From an uncultured Oscillibacter sp. (GTDB lineage: Bacteria > Bacillota > Clostridia > Oscillospirales > Oscillospiraceae): a stretch of DNA of 64,000 nucleotides. The notes beneath the pieces are model-generated. The model was not told where the DNA came from. It searched no databases and saw nothing but the letters and a program-made list of their open reading frames with translations. This document shows positions 26,188 to 35,589 of this stretch, piece by piece. Location of the stretch: NCBI GenBank assembly GCA_905200545.1, contig CAJKKQ010000012.1, positions 1 through 64,000 of the forward strand. Reading direction: 5' to 3'. Made by a program: the position numbers and the translations under genes. Each line of letters begins with the position of its first letter. Position 1 is the stretch's first letter.

Positions 26188-27300
26188 TCATTTGCTCTCA
26201 AATATTCCGGTCACTTTATACGCTTTTCCGATCTCATCCGCCCGCAGCATCGCTTCTTGCACCATCTGCGGCGTTACGGGGAACGGCATATGATGGATCG
26301 TGCTCCCTGCAACGCAGGCTTTCTCAGCTGCCTTCTGCAAAAGCTCCGGCTCCGGGGCTTCATAGCCCATATCCGAAAAACACACCGGAAGTCCCACATC
26401 TGTGCAGAACTGCAGGACCTGAGATACCTCCTCCCACGCTTCCTCCATGACCAGCTGCACCAGCGTACAAAACGCCACCTTGCAGCCATGGTATTGTTCG
26501 TGGAGCTGCGGAATAAAAGTAAAGCCCTTCTGGATGGCATGTGCCGCCGCCAGACCTCCGCTTTCAAAGCCCACGCTGGATAAATAGGTGTTTACCTCCA
26601 CAATGGTTTCCAGCGACCCATTGCACACGCCGGCCTTCACCGCTTCCTTTGCCGCTTTTCCCTCTTTTTGCAGATACCGCCAGCACATGGTCGCAAGCCC
26701 TCCTGCAGCCAGTGTCGGCTTTCCCGCCACCTGGTTGTCGCTGCCGGAGGCCCGGCAGGCACGCGCTTCAAAATAGGTCGCCATGGCATCGCCCATTCCA
26801 GCCACCAGCAGCTTGGCAGGTGCTTTCGCAATTACATTTGTATCTACCAGCACCATATCCGGGCAGCGGTTCAAAAACAGATACCGGTCAAATTCACCGT
26901 TATCCCGGTAAATCACGCTCAAGGAGCTGCAGGGGGAATCTGTAGAAGCCACCGTGGGAATGATGACCACCGGTAGCCCCGCATAATACGCTACGCCCTT
27001 GGCTGTGTCCAGAATCTTTCCGCCGCCGATCCCCACAACCACTGTAGAGGCCTCGGTCTTTGCCCTTTCCACCAGGCGGTCAATTTGGGGCTGAGAGCAT
27101 TCTCCCCGGAAAATCTCATACCGGATGGTATAATCCGTACCGGCAAAGCATTGCTCCAACACAGGCCCGATCCGCCGGGTCCCGGACTCACTGATCAGGA
27201 TGAGCAGGGATTTGCCCATTCCCTGCAAATATTGATCCAGCTGCTGCAGCACATTCATGCCCTGAACATATTTTGATGGGCTTTTTAAAATCATGCTCAT
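26188..27300 (-). CDS. gldA: Glycerol dehydrogenase-family (iron/zinc alcohol dehydrogenase) oxidoreductase
   Basis: The 370-residue protein matches GldA: KSPSKYVQG at the start, VVGIGGGKILDTAKGVA for NAD binding, PTVASTDSPCS, and the metal ligands Asp in GMGDAMATYFEARAC, His in AAAHAIQKG and His in HEQYHGCKVAF. GldA oxidises glycerol to dihydroxyacetone, but relatives reduce short hydroxy-aldehydes. Here it follows an aldolase whose product would be pyruvate plus an aldehyde, so it may reduce lactaldehyde, glycolaldehyde or glyceraldehyde. Its ATG overlaps the aldolase stop by 4 nt. Confidence 0.88.
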   Translation of the reverse strand: MSMILKSPSKYVQGMNVLQQLDQYLQGMGKSLLILISESGTRRIGPVLEQCFAGTDYTIRYEIFRGECSQPQIDRLVERAKTEASTVVVGIGGGKILDTAKGVAYYAGLPVVIIPTVASTDSPCSSLSVIYRDNGEFDRYLFLNRCPDMVLVDTNVIAKAPAKLLVAGMGDAMATYFEARACRASGSDNQVAGKPTLAAGGLATMCWRYLQKEGKAAKEAVKAGVCNGSLETIVEVNTYLSSVGFESGGLAAAHAIQKGFTFIPQLHEQYHGCKVAFCTLVQLVMEEAWEEVSQVLQFCTDVGLPVCFSDMGYEAPEPELLQKAAEKACVAGSTIHHMPFPVTPQMVQEAMLRADEIGKAYKVTGIFESK

Positions 27301-28118
27301 ACGGATCTGATATCAAAAACAGGGGCATGATAGGAAGCAGCTGTCCCACGGACCTGCTGCAGGGCCGCGCGCGCTCCATTGACCACATAGTGGAAATCAA
27401 AGTTGACCGACAGGAACGATGCTCCCCGGCGGACCCACTGATCCACAAACGATTCCGTACAAACGCCTGAAACGCCGAATGGTTTTCTGCTCTCCAGTAA
27501 AATTTCGGCAATCCGGTCAAAATAACGTTGTGCCTCCGGCATATCGGGCCGTACTTCGTGCCCATGCGTCCGCAGACTCATGGAAAAATCGTTGGGACCA
27601 ATCACAAAAGCATTGATCCCCGGAACAGCAGCGATCTGCTCCAACTGGGCCAGTGCATCCACATGTTCGATCTGTACCGCAGTCCACACGTGCCGCTCCA
27701 TGTTGCAGAGGTATTCATCCTTGTCCCACATGCCGTAATTGCAGGCACGCCGCAGTCCCATACCACGGATCCCATCAGGCGGATAATGAGTGGCTGCCGC
27801 AGCCGCCCGTGCCTCTTCCACCGTATTGACCATGGGAATGATGACACCATCTGCCCCCATGTCCAAAACACCTTTGATACAGTCAGGGTCCTTACTGGGG
27901 ACCCGCACCAATCCTGCAGCTCCCGCCGCCCGGCAGGCCAGCAGATGGGTTTGGATATCCCGGCGGTCCAGGGCTCCATGCTCAGCATCGATCCAAATGA
28001 AGTCAAACCCGGCACCGGCAATCATTTCCGTAAGAAACGGGGAGTCAAATGCCACGTGAGAACCGACGGCCAGTTCCCCCGCTTCCAGTTTGCGGGTAAT
28101 TTTGTCGAGATTGTACAT
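27297..28118 (-). CDS. HpcH/HpaI-family aldolase (2-keto-3-deoxy acid aldolase)
   Basis: The 273-residue class II aldolase has DFIWIDAEHGALDRRDIQTH, RVPSKDPDCIKGVLDMGADG, then IIPMVNTVEEA, and GIRGMGLRRACNYG, all typical of HpaI/RhmA/GarL. Such enzymes split 2-keto-3-deoxy sugar acids into pyruvate and an aldehyde with a divalent metal. Its position between the dehydratase and the GldA-like enzyme supports a linear sugar-acid route. AAAGGAG precedes the ATG. The exact sugar acid cannot be read from sequence. Confidence 0.9.
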   Translation of the reverse strand: MYNLDKITRKLEAGELAVGSHVAFDSPFLTEMIAGAGFDFIWIDAEHGALDRRDIQTHLLACRAAGAAGLVRVPSKDPDCIKGVLDMGADGVIIPMVNTVEEARAAAAATHYPPDGIRGMGLRRACNYGMWDKDEYLCNMERHVWTAVQIEHVDALAQLEQIAAVPGINAFVIGPNDFSMSLRTHGHEVRPDMPEAQRYFDRIAEILLESRKPFGVSGVCTESFVDQWVRRGASFLSVNFDFHYVVNGARAALQQVRGTAASYHAPVFDIRSV

Positions 28119-28150
28119 GAGATACTCCTTTGGGGAAAATCCTCTGTTAA

Positions 28151-29347
28151 TTAGGCGATGGTAATACGTTCTAGTGCCTCAGCCATTGCCTGCAGGGAAA
28201 GTTCCTGGCCCAAACCAGGAAGATCCGGAACAGTGAGATAACCGTTTTGGGGAACGTATTGGTGCGTTCCATATGCTACACAATCGGGATGCGCTGCCAT
28301 ATGATAAGACTCATGAATATAAAAATTGGGGATAGAGGCTTCCAACTGCATGGCAGCAGCCTCTGCTATGGGCGTTCCTGCTACATGGCATTGTACTCTC
28401 ACATCATAAAGATGTGCTAAATCGCAGATCTTTCTGGTCTCAGAAAGCCCTCCGCAGTTAGAAATGTCAGGCTGAATGATCGAGACCGCCCCTTGCTTGA
28501 GTAACTGATGGAACTCCCAGCGGGTATGTACACGCTCACCTGCAGACAACGGAGTACGAACTTTAGAGAAAATTTGTCCGTACAGATCGGGATTAAAATT
28601 GGATGTTGCCTCCTCAATCATCAAAACATGATACCGATCAGCGATGCGATCGATCTGTATGGCAGAAGTCACATCCGAATAGCATAGGTTTTCCAAAATA
28701 ATTTCCAGTTGATTGCCGCAAGCTTTTCGAATGGCTGCCAAGCGGGCTTCCAGGAGCTCAATAATCGGTCTGGTAAGCGGTCCTGTTGTTAGGCTCCTGT
28801 CCAAAGGCTTACCATTTGCATCAAACGCCAAGAGATTAAGCTTTACGGCAGAATAACCATCCTTTTGAATTCTCCGGCAAATATTAGCCAGGTCCTCTTC
28901 CGTATATTTGATCCGGAAATCGTCCAAATAACCCAAGTGACACTGGGACAAGTAGCACTTTAGTTTGCTTCGAAATTTGCCCCCTAACAGAACATAAATA
29001 GGCACCCCGAGTTTTTTCCCTTTTATATCCAAAAGAGCAGTGTCAATCGCGCTCATTGCAGAGTATACAATGACGCCGCCGCCGCTCAGATGACCGCAAA
29101 ACTGATTCCTGAATTGTTCCCAAATGACCTCGTTGTCCATTGGGTTCAAACCGATTATTTGCTGTCCAATGTCATACAGCAAGTGGGCCACACCATGCTC
29201 TCCCGGTCCAACAGAAATGCCTGCTTCGCCGAAACCCGAAATTCCCTCGTCGGTGTTGATACGGCAGACCACCGGACGAAAAGGGAATGGAGAGAAATCT
29301 TCGCCAACATGTTTCAACAGGAAAATATCAATACTGGTAATCTTCAT
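28151..29347 (-). CDS. Enolase-superfamily sugar-acid dehydratase (mandelate racemase/muconate lactonizing family)
   Basis: The 398-residue protein has the N-terminal capping domain (GFGEAGISVGPGEHG), then a barrel with YSAVKLNLLAF (catalytic Lys region), metal ligand candidates in ILENLCYS, MIEEATSNFNPD and SAGERVH, and QCHVAGTPIAEAA with a His near the C-terminus. The first metal ligand motif is ENL rather than the usual DxN, so the subgroup may be unusual. In context it should dehydrate an aldonate or uronate-derived acid to a 2-keto-3-deoxy acid for the next enzyme. It lies 16 nt downstream of the TRAP large permease gene. Confidence 0.88.
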   Translation of the reverse strand: MKITSIDIFLLKHVGEDFSPFPFRPVVCRINTDEGISGFGEAGISVGPGEHGVAHLLYDIGQQIIGLNPMDNEVIWEQFRNQFCGHLSGGGVIVYSAMSAIDTALLDIKGKKLGVPIYVLLGGKFRSKLKCYLSQCHLGYLDDFRIKYTEEDLANICRRIQKDGYSAVKLNLLAFDANGKPLDRSLTTGPLTRPIIELLEARLAAIRKACGNQLEIILENLCYSDVTSAIQIDRIADRYHVLMIEEATSNFNPDLYGQIFSKVRTPLSAGERVHTRWEFHQLLKQGAVSIIQPDISNCGGLSETRKICDLAHLYDVRVQCHVAGTPIAEAAAMQLEASIPNFYIHESYHMAAHPDCVAYGTHQYVPQNGYLTVPDLPGLGQELSLQAMAEALERITIA

Positions 29348-29363
29348 CGTTCATTCCTTTCTG

Positions 29364-30653
29364 TCATGCAACCATTCCCAGGGCCCGCGGTAAGAAGAGG
29401 ACCACATCCGGAACGTAGGTCATGACAAGAAGAACGGCCAGCTCTCCCAGGAGGAATGGAATAATTCGCCGGCTCATTGCTTCAATCGGTGTGTTGGAGA
29501 TTCGCCCCGCAACAAACATATTCATGGCCATGGGAGGCGTAATCATACCGATAGAGGTGTTAACAACGATAATCAATCCCAGTACGATCGGATCCAGCTG
29601 GATCTGAGTCGCAATTGGAAGAAGGATCGGCGTTACCAACAGGACAATGGACAAGGTATCCAGAAAAAGTCCCAGGAAAAGGAGCATCAGGTTCATGACC
29701 AGTAAAATGGAGATCCGATGACTGAAGAAAGAAAGAACAGCGTCTGCAATCATCTGGGTAACGCCCTGGCTTGCCATCAGCCAAGAAAAAGGTGCTGCAA
29801 AAGAAACCAGAAATAAGATGGCAGAAGTGTTGATTGCAGCATCCTTAAACAAATCACGGATGGAGAGCGCATCCAACTCCCGATAGATAAATTTGCTGAC
29901 AATAAACGCGTATACACACGCTACGGCCGCAGATTCTGTAGGCGTGAAAAAGCCGCCGTAAATCCCCCCCAAGATGATGACGGGCATAATGATTGCCCAC
30001 ATGGCATCCAAGAGCGTAGAAAAGAATTGTCGAATGCTAATTCTTTCATGGACCCGCAGTTCGGTTTTTCCGTATCTTACAATACTGATGACCATTAGGA
30101 CGAGCGCCAGCAAAATACCAGGGACAAAGCCGGAAACGAACAACGTACCGACAGAAACAGAAGCCATAATGGCATATGTCACCATCGGAATACTGGGAGG
30201 GATTACAACGCCAAGCGTTCCGGCCGCCGCAACAACTGTAGCGGCATCTTCTTTACTGTATCCGCTTTTTGTCATCTCCGGGACCATGATGCCGCCAATG
30301 GCAGCCACAGTTGCAGGATTAGACCCTGAAATCGCGCCAAAAAACGCGGAGGCTGCAATGGTGATGCATGAGAGACCGGCAGGCAACCAGCTGAACAGCA
30401 GTTTTGCAAAGCCTACCAGCCGTTTGGAAATTCCCCCCTTTTCCATAATAGCCCCTGCCAAGATAAAGAACGGAACCGCCGTCAATGAAAAGCTGTCGAT
30501 CGCGGTAAACAGGCGCTGGGGAACAACTGTCAAATTTGTATTCGGAACCATAACAGAAAGGACGATCATTGCCGTCGATCCCATCGCCACAGCAATCGGC
30601 ATTCCCGTAATCAACAAAAGCAGGAGAAGCCCAAAGAGCATAACCGCTATCAT
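29364..30653 (-). CDS. dctM: TRAP transporter large permease subunit (DctM)
   Basis: This 429-residue membrane protein has about 12 membrane helices and the DctM hallmarks GSTAMIVLSVMVP, GAISGSNPATVAAIG and NTSIGMITPPMAMNMFV. It drives uptake of an organic acid with an ion gradient. Its ATG overlaps the dctQ stop (4 nt). With the dehydratase downstream the likely substrate is a sugar acid. Confidence 0.93.
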   Translation of the reverse strand: MIAVMLFGLLLLLLITGMPIAVAMGSTAMIVLSVMVPNTNLTVVPQRLFTAIDSFSLTAVPFFILAGAIMEKGGISKRLVGFAKLLFSWLPAGLSCITIAASAFFGAISGSNPATVAAIGGIMVPEMTKSGYSKEDAATVVAAAGTLGVVIPPSIPMVTYAIMASVSVGTLFVSGFVPGILLALVLMVISIVRYGKTELRVHERISIRQFFSTLLDAMWAIIMPVIILGGIYGGFFTPTESAAVACVYAFIVSKFIYRELDALSIRDLFKDAAINTSAILFLVSFAAPFSWLMASQGVTQMIADAVLSFFSHRISILLVMNLMLLFLGLFLDTLSIVLLVTPILLPIATQIQLDPIVLGLIIVVNTSIGMITPPMAMNMFVAGRISNTPIEAMSRRIIPFLLGELAVLLVMTYVPDVVLFLPRALGMVA

Positions 30654-31147
30654 GTTTGATCCTCCTTTTCTCCGTGCAAGCTGTTCTTGAAATATTCAAC
30701 TGCATTTTGAACCTCACGAATGATGATCAAAACACAGCCAACGGGAATCGATGCATAGATCAGATACATCGGCAGATTGAGGACAGTAGACGTTTGTCCC
30801 ATCTGATATTGCACCAAAAGGATCTGATAACTGTAATATGCAATCAACAGGAAGAAACCAATCACATATACCTTTGTAAAAACATAAAGAACCACTGCAG
30901 CTTTTCCGGAAAGTTTATCGGCAAACGCCCTTACGGAAAAATGCGCATTATGCCGGGAGCACGCTGATGCGCCCAAGAGTACCATCCAGATCATAATATA
31001 ACGGGGAAGTTCCTCCGACCAAGGCGTAGACGCTATTCCGGTATAGCGGCATACTGTTGCTGCAAAGACAAGAACACACATCAGCGGCAAAAGAATCATA
31101 ATGGTGTTCTCTTCAAAATGATTTAAAAAGTGTTTGAATTTTTGCAT
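30650..31147 (-). CDS. dctQ: TRAP transporter small permease subunit (DctQ)
   Basis: The 165-residue protein has four hydrophobic helices and the DctQ segment YTGIASTPWSEELPRYIMIW, WMVLLGASACSRHNAHFSV. It is the small membrane partner of DctM. ATG 31147 follows GGAGG; the frame is open to 31186 through the intercistronic hairpin. Confidence 0.9.
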   Translation of the reverse strand: MQKFKHFLNHFEENTIMILLPLMCVLVFAATVCRYTGIASTPWSEELPRYIMIWMVLLGASACSRHNAHFSVRAFADKLSGKAAVVLYVFTKVYVIGFFLLIAYYSYQILLVQYQMGQTSTVLNLPMYLIYASIPVGCVLIIIREVQNAVEYFKNSLHGEKEDQT

Positions 31148-31184
31148 ATTTCCTCCATTGCTTTTTCTTGGAATTTGGGGAGGC

Positions 31185-31220
31185 ATGCCGTGCCAACGGA
31201 TAATTCCGTTGGCACGGCAT
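31185..31220 (-). promoter_or_regulatory. Intercistronic stem-loop after dctP
   Basis: A 16-bp perfect stem (half ATGCCGTGCCAACGGA) with loop TAAT lies between dctP and dctQ. No T-tract follows on the minus strand. As after dppA, it probably stabilises the binding-protein mRNA or reduces readthrough into the permease genes. Confidence 0.6.
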
Positions 31221-31228
31221 AAAAATTA

Positions 31229-32227
31229 TCAGTTTGCCAGTGCATCCAGATATTTGGAATCCACCTGAGCGCGAAGGTCCTGACAAGTATTTTCAAAAGC
31301 CGCTTTCCATACTGCCCGATCCACCTCGTTTACAATATTTCCGGCATCACGAAGGGTCTGCACCAGTTCCTCATCGGCTTGTGTTGTAAAATCCCTTTCC
31401 ACAGTTCTAGCTTCAGCTTCAGCCATACGGATCGCTTCCTGCATGTCTTCCGGCTGGTTTTCAAAGAATGTGCGGCTGATCAAAAAGAATGCAGGGGAAT
31501 AAAAGTGACCGGTAAGCGTGATATACTTTTGTACCTCATAGAATTTATTGGTATAAATGTGAATGAGTGCATTCTCATGACCATCAATCGTTCCCTGCTG
31601 CATAGCTGCATCTACTTCTCCAATGGCCATGGGAACAGGATTCGCGCCGACCTCTTCAAATGCAGTCATATGGACCTGGTTTTCCATTACGCGGAGTTTA
31701 AAGCCCTGGATGTCTTCCGGCGTTTTAATTTCCTTATTGGAGGTGATATGGCGGAAGCCGTTGTCCCAAAATCCCAGGCCAACAATTCCCTTGGGCTCCA
31801 ATTCGCTCATGAGTTCCTGTCCGATTTCTCCATCCATCACTTCAAAAGCAGCTTCCTTATCACTGATCAGATAGGGGAAATCAAAGGCCATAAAGTTGGC
31901 AGAGAGGTTCGTCAAACCAGACGCCGTCACACAAGCTTCAACATTCCCCAGTGCAACATTTTCCACAAGATCCCGCTCGTTGCCCAATTGGCCGCTGGGA
32001 AAGATCTGTACATCATAGAATCCATCGGAATATTCTTCCAGTTTTTGTTCAAAAACTTTCAGGCCTTCCATATAGTTAGACGTATCAGATGCCGTCATTC
32101 CGACACGAATGACAACGGGACTCCCTTCGTCAGCTCCGGTTCCTGTATCTTCCGTGGAGGTTCCTCCGCATGCGGCCAGAGACAACGCCATTACCAGGGC
32201 TAACAATGCAGACCATACTCTTTTCAT
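31229..32227 (-). CDS. dctP: TRAP transporter solute-binding protein (DctP), lipoprotein
   Basis: The 332-residue protein has a lipoprotein signal (LALVMALSLAAC, lipid Cys at 20) and the DctP fold with IFPSGQLGNERDLVENVALG and the helix containing FKLRVMENQVHM, where the conserved Arg binds the ligand carboxylate. It captures the substrate outside the cell. A GAAAAGGAG site precedes the ATG, and a sigma-54 promoter lies about 55-70 nt upstream. It is the first gene of the dctP-Q-M-dehydratase-aldolase-gldA operon. Confidence 0.93.
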   Translation of the reverse strand: MKRVWSALLALVMALSLAACGGTSTEDTGTGADEGSPVVIRVGMTASDTSNYMEGLKVFEQKLEEYSDGFYDVQIFPSGQLGNERDLVENVALGNVEACVTASGLTNLSANFMAFDFPYLISDKEAAFEVMDGEIGQELMSELEPKGIVGLGFWDNGFRHITSNKEIKTPEDIQGFKLRVMENQVHMTAFEEVGANPVPMAIGEVDAAMQQGTIDGHENALIHIYTNKFYEVQKYITLTGHFYSPAFFLISRTFFENQPEDMQEAIRMAEAEARTVERDFTTQADEELVQTLRDAGNIVNEVDRAVWKAAFENTCQDLRAQVDSKYLDALAN

Positions 32228-32280
32228 CTTGTCTTCTCCTTTTCTATGTGTTGAGTGTTTTGGCTTGTGATAAAGAATAT

Positions 32281-32298
32281 AAGCAAGAACAGTGCCAA
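32281..32298 (-). promoter_or_regulatory. Sigma-54 (-24/-12) promoter of the TRAP operon
   Basis: The minus strand reads TTGGCACTGTTCTTGCTT, a perfect match to TGGCAC-N5-TTGC with the GG and GC pairs separated by 10 bases. It faces dctP and lies next to a gene for a sigma-54 activator. Confidence 0.88.
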
Positions 32299-32356
32299 TT
32301 TAAGTATTTACTTTAAATATAGTGTAGTAAAACAACCGCAACCCGCTGGGCAGCTT

Positions 32357-32474
32357 GAAACAGCATTGCCAAAAACACCAATGGAAAACAGGATTTTCCA
32401 GAAATATCTCTTGCAAAATATCTAAAAACCAGTTAATCTATTCTCATAATTGTTTCAAGTGTTTCACATGTTTC
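32357..32474. promoter_or_regulatory. Likely upstream activating sites for the PrpR-like activator
   Basis: TGTTTC occurs three times at 9-bp steps (32451, 32460, 32469), and the inverse GAAACA is at 32357-32362. They lie 60-190 bp upstream of the sigma-54 promoter, where enhancer-binding proteins bind. The nearest copies overlap the leader of the activator's own gene, which would allow autoregulation. Confidence 0.45.
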
Positions 32475-32490
32475 TTCTGGAGGGTATGCG

Positions 32491-34395
32491 GTGATTAAGA
32501 TTATTATGGTAGTTCCGTTTGGAGACATGGAAAAGCTAGCTTCCGAAACCTTTCAGGAGATTTTGGACACGCGGCAGCAGGCCGGGGATCTCCTGGAGGA
32601 ATATGAGTTTGAAGTTTTGCGGGCAGCTACTTCGGATGAGGTGCTGAAGCAGCATCTGGACGCAGACGTCATCATTGTACGAGGCGCCACAGCATATGAC
32701 CTGCAGCGGAGCAACTACCCCATCCCGGTCGTGGAGCTGTCCATCAGCGGCAGTGATCTAGTATCAGCCCTTTTGCAGATGAAGGACACATATGGTACTG
32801 CGCCCGCAGGTATCATCGGTTCCCCCAACATGCTGCTGGGGATCGAGGAGTTAGCCCGCAATCTGCAGCTGGACGTACATCCATACATCCTGGCTCAAAA
32901 TACAGAGGAAGAGATCTACCGGCAGGTGGATCAGGCTATTGCCCAAGGCTGTCGGGTCATTCTGGGCGGACAGCGCGGATGTGATTATGCCCGGGAACGA
33001 GGGGTCGCCTGTATGCACCTTCAATCCGACAAGCACTCTATCGCCAATTCCATCCAGATGGCCATGCAGATCGGGATTATCAGCCGCCAAAACCGTCAGG
33101 TGGCACTGAGCAATCAGGCGTTGCTGGACAACGCCTACGAGGGACTGATCTCCCTGGATCAGCAGCGGCGGATCCGGGCATACAATCAATCAGCTCAGCG
33201 GATCCTGGGGATACCCGCCGGAACTTGGTGCTTGGGACTGGATATCGAAGATGCCCTGCATTCCCCTCAAATCGCCGCCTTTGCATCCGGAAAAGAGCAC
33301 ACTGCTGAAGAGATTATCGAGTATCACAACACACAAATTTCCTTCCGCAGGGTCAGCGTGCTGCTGCGCGGAGAAGTGGTGGGCAATGTGCTGACTTTTC
33401 TCAATGCCGCACAGATTCAGGAGTCTGAAGAAAAACTGCGCGGAAAGCTGTACGCCAAAAGCAGCAAGGCAAAATACAGTTTCCCTTCCATTATCGGCAG
33501 CAGCCATGCCTTGCAAAATGCCATCAAAACCGCCGCCGCCTATGCACAGACCGACTCCAATATCATGATCTATGGAGAAAGTGGGACGGGCAAGGAACTT
33601 TTTAGTCAAAGCATCCATAACGCCAGTCCCCGGCGGGATCATCCTTTCATTGCCGTGAACTGCTCAGCGATTCCCGAAACACTGCTGGAGAGCGAGCTGT
33701 TCGGCTATATGCCGGGGGCATTTACGGGCGCCTCCAAAAACGGCAAAGCAGGTCTGTTTGAGCAAGCACATGAGGGGACCATTTTCCTGGACGAGATTTC
33801 CGAGATGCCGCTTTCTCAGCAGTCACGTCTCCTGCGGGTCCTGCAGGAGCGGGAAATCACTCGGCTGGGGGCCAGTAAGGTAACCCCGATCAACGTACGG
33901 GTCATTGCGGCTACTAACCGGGATCTCAAAAAACTGGTGCAGGACGGAAGTTTTCGGGAGGATCTTTATTACCGCTTGTGCGTCTTGACACTGCGGCTTC
34001 CGCCGCTGCGAGAGCGCAAAGAGGATATCGGCCTGTTGGTACGATATTTTTTGGAACAGTTTTCTGAGGGGAAAATTCGTTCTATCACCGTGGAAGCTCT
34101 GGATAAAATCACGCAGTGCAGCTGGAAAGGAAACATTAGAGAGCTGCGGAACTTTTGTGAGCGCTTGGCAGTCCTTTCCTGCGGCCAAATTGATTTGCCT
34201 CTCGTAGAAGCTCAGTTGGCAGATGAACCCAAGCCGATTCAGGTTCCATCCTGCCTGTCATCTCCAGATGATGAACTGGCTGTAATTTTAGAAGCATTGC
34301 AGGAGGCCGGCGGAAACAAGACCGCCGCTGCCGAGGCGCTTGGAATCAGCCGGGTTACCCTTTGGCGGAAACTCCGACAGTTGGGGCTGCACTGA
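32491..34395 (+). CDS. Sigma-54-dependent transcriptional activator, PrpR-like
   Basis: The 634-residue enhancer-binding protein has an N-terminal PrpR_N sensor (about 1-195), a PAS-like domain (about 200-310), a AAA+ domain with Walker A GESGTGKE (362-369) and GAFTGA (409-414) for contact with sigma-54, and a C-terminal Fis-type helix-turn-helix ([20 protein letters not shown]). It starts at a GTG after GGAGG. It is divergent from dctP, whose promoter is a perfect sigma-54 site, so it almost certainly activates the sugar-acid operon, with the sensor detecting an operon metabolite. Confidence 0.93.
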   Translation: MIKIIMVVPFGDMEKLASETFQEILDTRQQAGDLLEEYEFEVLRAATSDEVLKQHLDADVIIVRGATAYDLQRSNYPIPVVELSISGSDLVSALLQMKDTYGTAPAGIIGSPNMLLGIEELARNLQLDVHPYILAQNTEEEIYRQVDQAIAQGCRVILGGQRGCDYARERGVACMHLQSDKHSIANSIQMAMQIGIISRQNRQVALSNQALLDNAYEGLISLDQQRRIRAYNQSAQRILGIPAGTWCLGLDIEDALHSPQIAAFASGKEHTAEEIIEYHNTQISFRRVSVLLRGEVVGNVLTFLNAAQIQESEEKLRGKLYAKSSKAKYSFPSIIGSSHALQNAIKTAAAYAQTDSNIMIYGESGTGKELFSQSIHNASPRRDHPFIAVNCSAIPETLLESELFGYMPGAFTGASKNGKAGLFEQAHEGTIFLDEISEMPLSQQSRLLRVLQEREITRLGASKVTPINVRVIAATNRDLKKLVQDGSFREDLYYRLCVLTLRLPPLRERKEDIGLLVRYFLEQFSEGKIRSITVEALDKITQCSWKGNIRELRNFCERLAVLSCGQIDLPLVEAQLADEPKPIQVPSCLSSPDDELAVILEALQEAGGNKTAAAEALGISRVTLWRKLRQLGLH

Positions 34396-34464
34396 AATAA
34401 CATATCTTCAACCTTTGGCCATATAAACTTGGTTCTGGCAAAGTTAATTGTCTTATAGCAAACG

Positions 34465-34500
34465 GAAGCCTACCCCAAGAGAGGGCAGGCTTCTTTCTTT
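34465..34500 (+). terminator. Intrinsic terminator of the PrpR-like gene
   Basis: An 11-bp stem with one mismatch (GAAGCCTACCC/GGGCAGGCTTC) is followed by TTTCTTTTCC. Confidence 0.75.
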
Positions 34501-34640
34501 TCCACAGATCATTCAGTTTCTGTACAGACTCCTCGTATCATAGACCCAATCCATCTCTAAAATTGAGCGGCGTAGACTGCATACAGTCTGCGTCACCATA
34601 GGCCATCGTGCAAGCAGGGGCTCCGTCACAGAAGATGCTA

Positions 34641-34673
34641 GGGTAGTGTATCAACAAGACAAACGGTAACAAG
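34641..34673. repeat. Module-junction motif, copy 2
   Basis: Reads GTGTATCAACAAGACAAACG and continues with GTAACAAG. It separates the catabolic cargo of element A from the oriT-like region. Confidence 0.6.
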
Positions 34674-34764
34674 AAAAAGCTCGTGGGCTCTTGTGAAGCC
34701 CTGTGTGGAGCCCGGCGGGGCCGCGCCTCCAGACGGATTTGGGCCGGTTTTGATGGCTCTGCGG

Positions 34765-35035
34765 GGACGAAAGAAAAAGCGGGATAGAGAGCTGGGGGCA
34801 CCGCCCCAGCTCTTTATACCCGGCACATCTGCCCGCACTGCGCCCGCAGGCGCGTTTCGGAGGCTAACCGCCCGCAGTGCGGGCGGCTCTTAGGCCGGAG
34901 ATGTGCGGGCAGTTTCAAGGGGTTCCGGGTTTCTCGAAAGTGACGTCAAAATCAGAGGGAAACGGAAAATGTGACGTCATAATCCCGCTGTCCTTAGCCC
35001 CATAAGAAAAAAGTAGGCGTCACTCTGGAAATTCA
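34765..35035. other. OriT-like region of element A
   Basis: This region is homologous to the segment upstream of the mob genes in element C (59340-59548) and to element B (40380-40620). It contains GGACGAAAGAAAAAGC, a nested palindrome around CCGCCCGCAGTGCGGGCGG, and the AATCCCGCTG...CTTAGCCCC...AAGAAAAAA block that aligns with C. From about 34905 to 35095 it is identical to element B on reading. No gene is present between the activator's terminator and the DUF6809 gene (34,500-35,286). Confidence 0.55.
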
Positions 35036-35286
35036 CCGGATTTTCAGTGAGGTCATGGAGTGATATCTGCTTTGGGAGCAAACCTTGCGTCGCTATATCA
35101 AAGAAAAGGGCCGGGAGAAATCGCCGCCCGAGGAGTTCTTAGCTTTCTGATAACTCCGCCTTTTCTCCCTGGCTATTCTCTGCAAATTGAGGTATTGTGT
35201 GTCGCTGATCGGAGCCCGCAGGCTCCATACATGCGAGCAACCGAGCACAGCGAGGCACTTAGCGAGTCGTAATAGGAGGCGATACG

Positions 35287-35589
35287 ATGAAGGACTACAT
35301 GATGGCTCTGCACCAGCGGTTCTGTCGGGAGCCGGAGTGCCGGGATCTGCACGAGCAGGCAGAGAAGCTCCGACAGGAACTGAAAGAGCATCTGGATAGG
35401 AACAGTCGGGATAAACTGCTGAAACTTGTGAATCTGGGCATCGAACTGCGGGAGGAAGCCTCCCTGGCAGCCTTCATAGCCGGATTCCAACTGGCTTTGG
35501 GAATCGCAAGCGAATTGACCCCATACTCCTTCGAGGACGAGGAAGAGCAGCGAGCCTGTGAGGCCTCCAGACAAAGGAGGGGCGAGTGA
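35287..35589 (+). CDS. DUF6809-family protein, element A
   Basis: The 100-residue acidic, helical protein (MKDYMMALHQRFCREPEC ... SLAAFIAGFQLALGIASELT) belongs to the DUF6809 family of Clostridia mobile elements. AGGAGG precedes the ATG. Its stop overlaps the integrase ATG (TGATG), and all three elements keep this order, so the two proteins are probably made together. Function is unknown; an accessory role in recombination is inference. Confidence 0.8.
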   Translation: MKDYMMALHQRFCREPECRDLHEQAEKLRQELKEHLDRNSRDKLLKLVNLGIELREEASLAAFIAGFQLALGIASELTPYSFEDEEEQRACEASRQRRGE

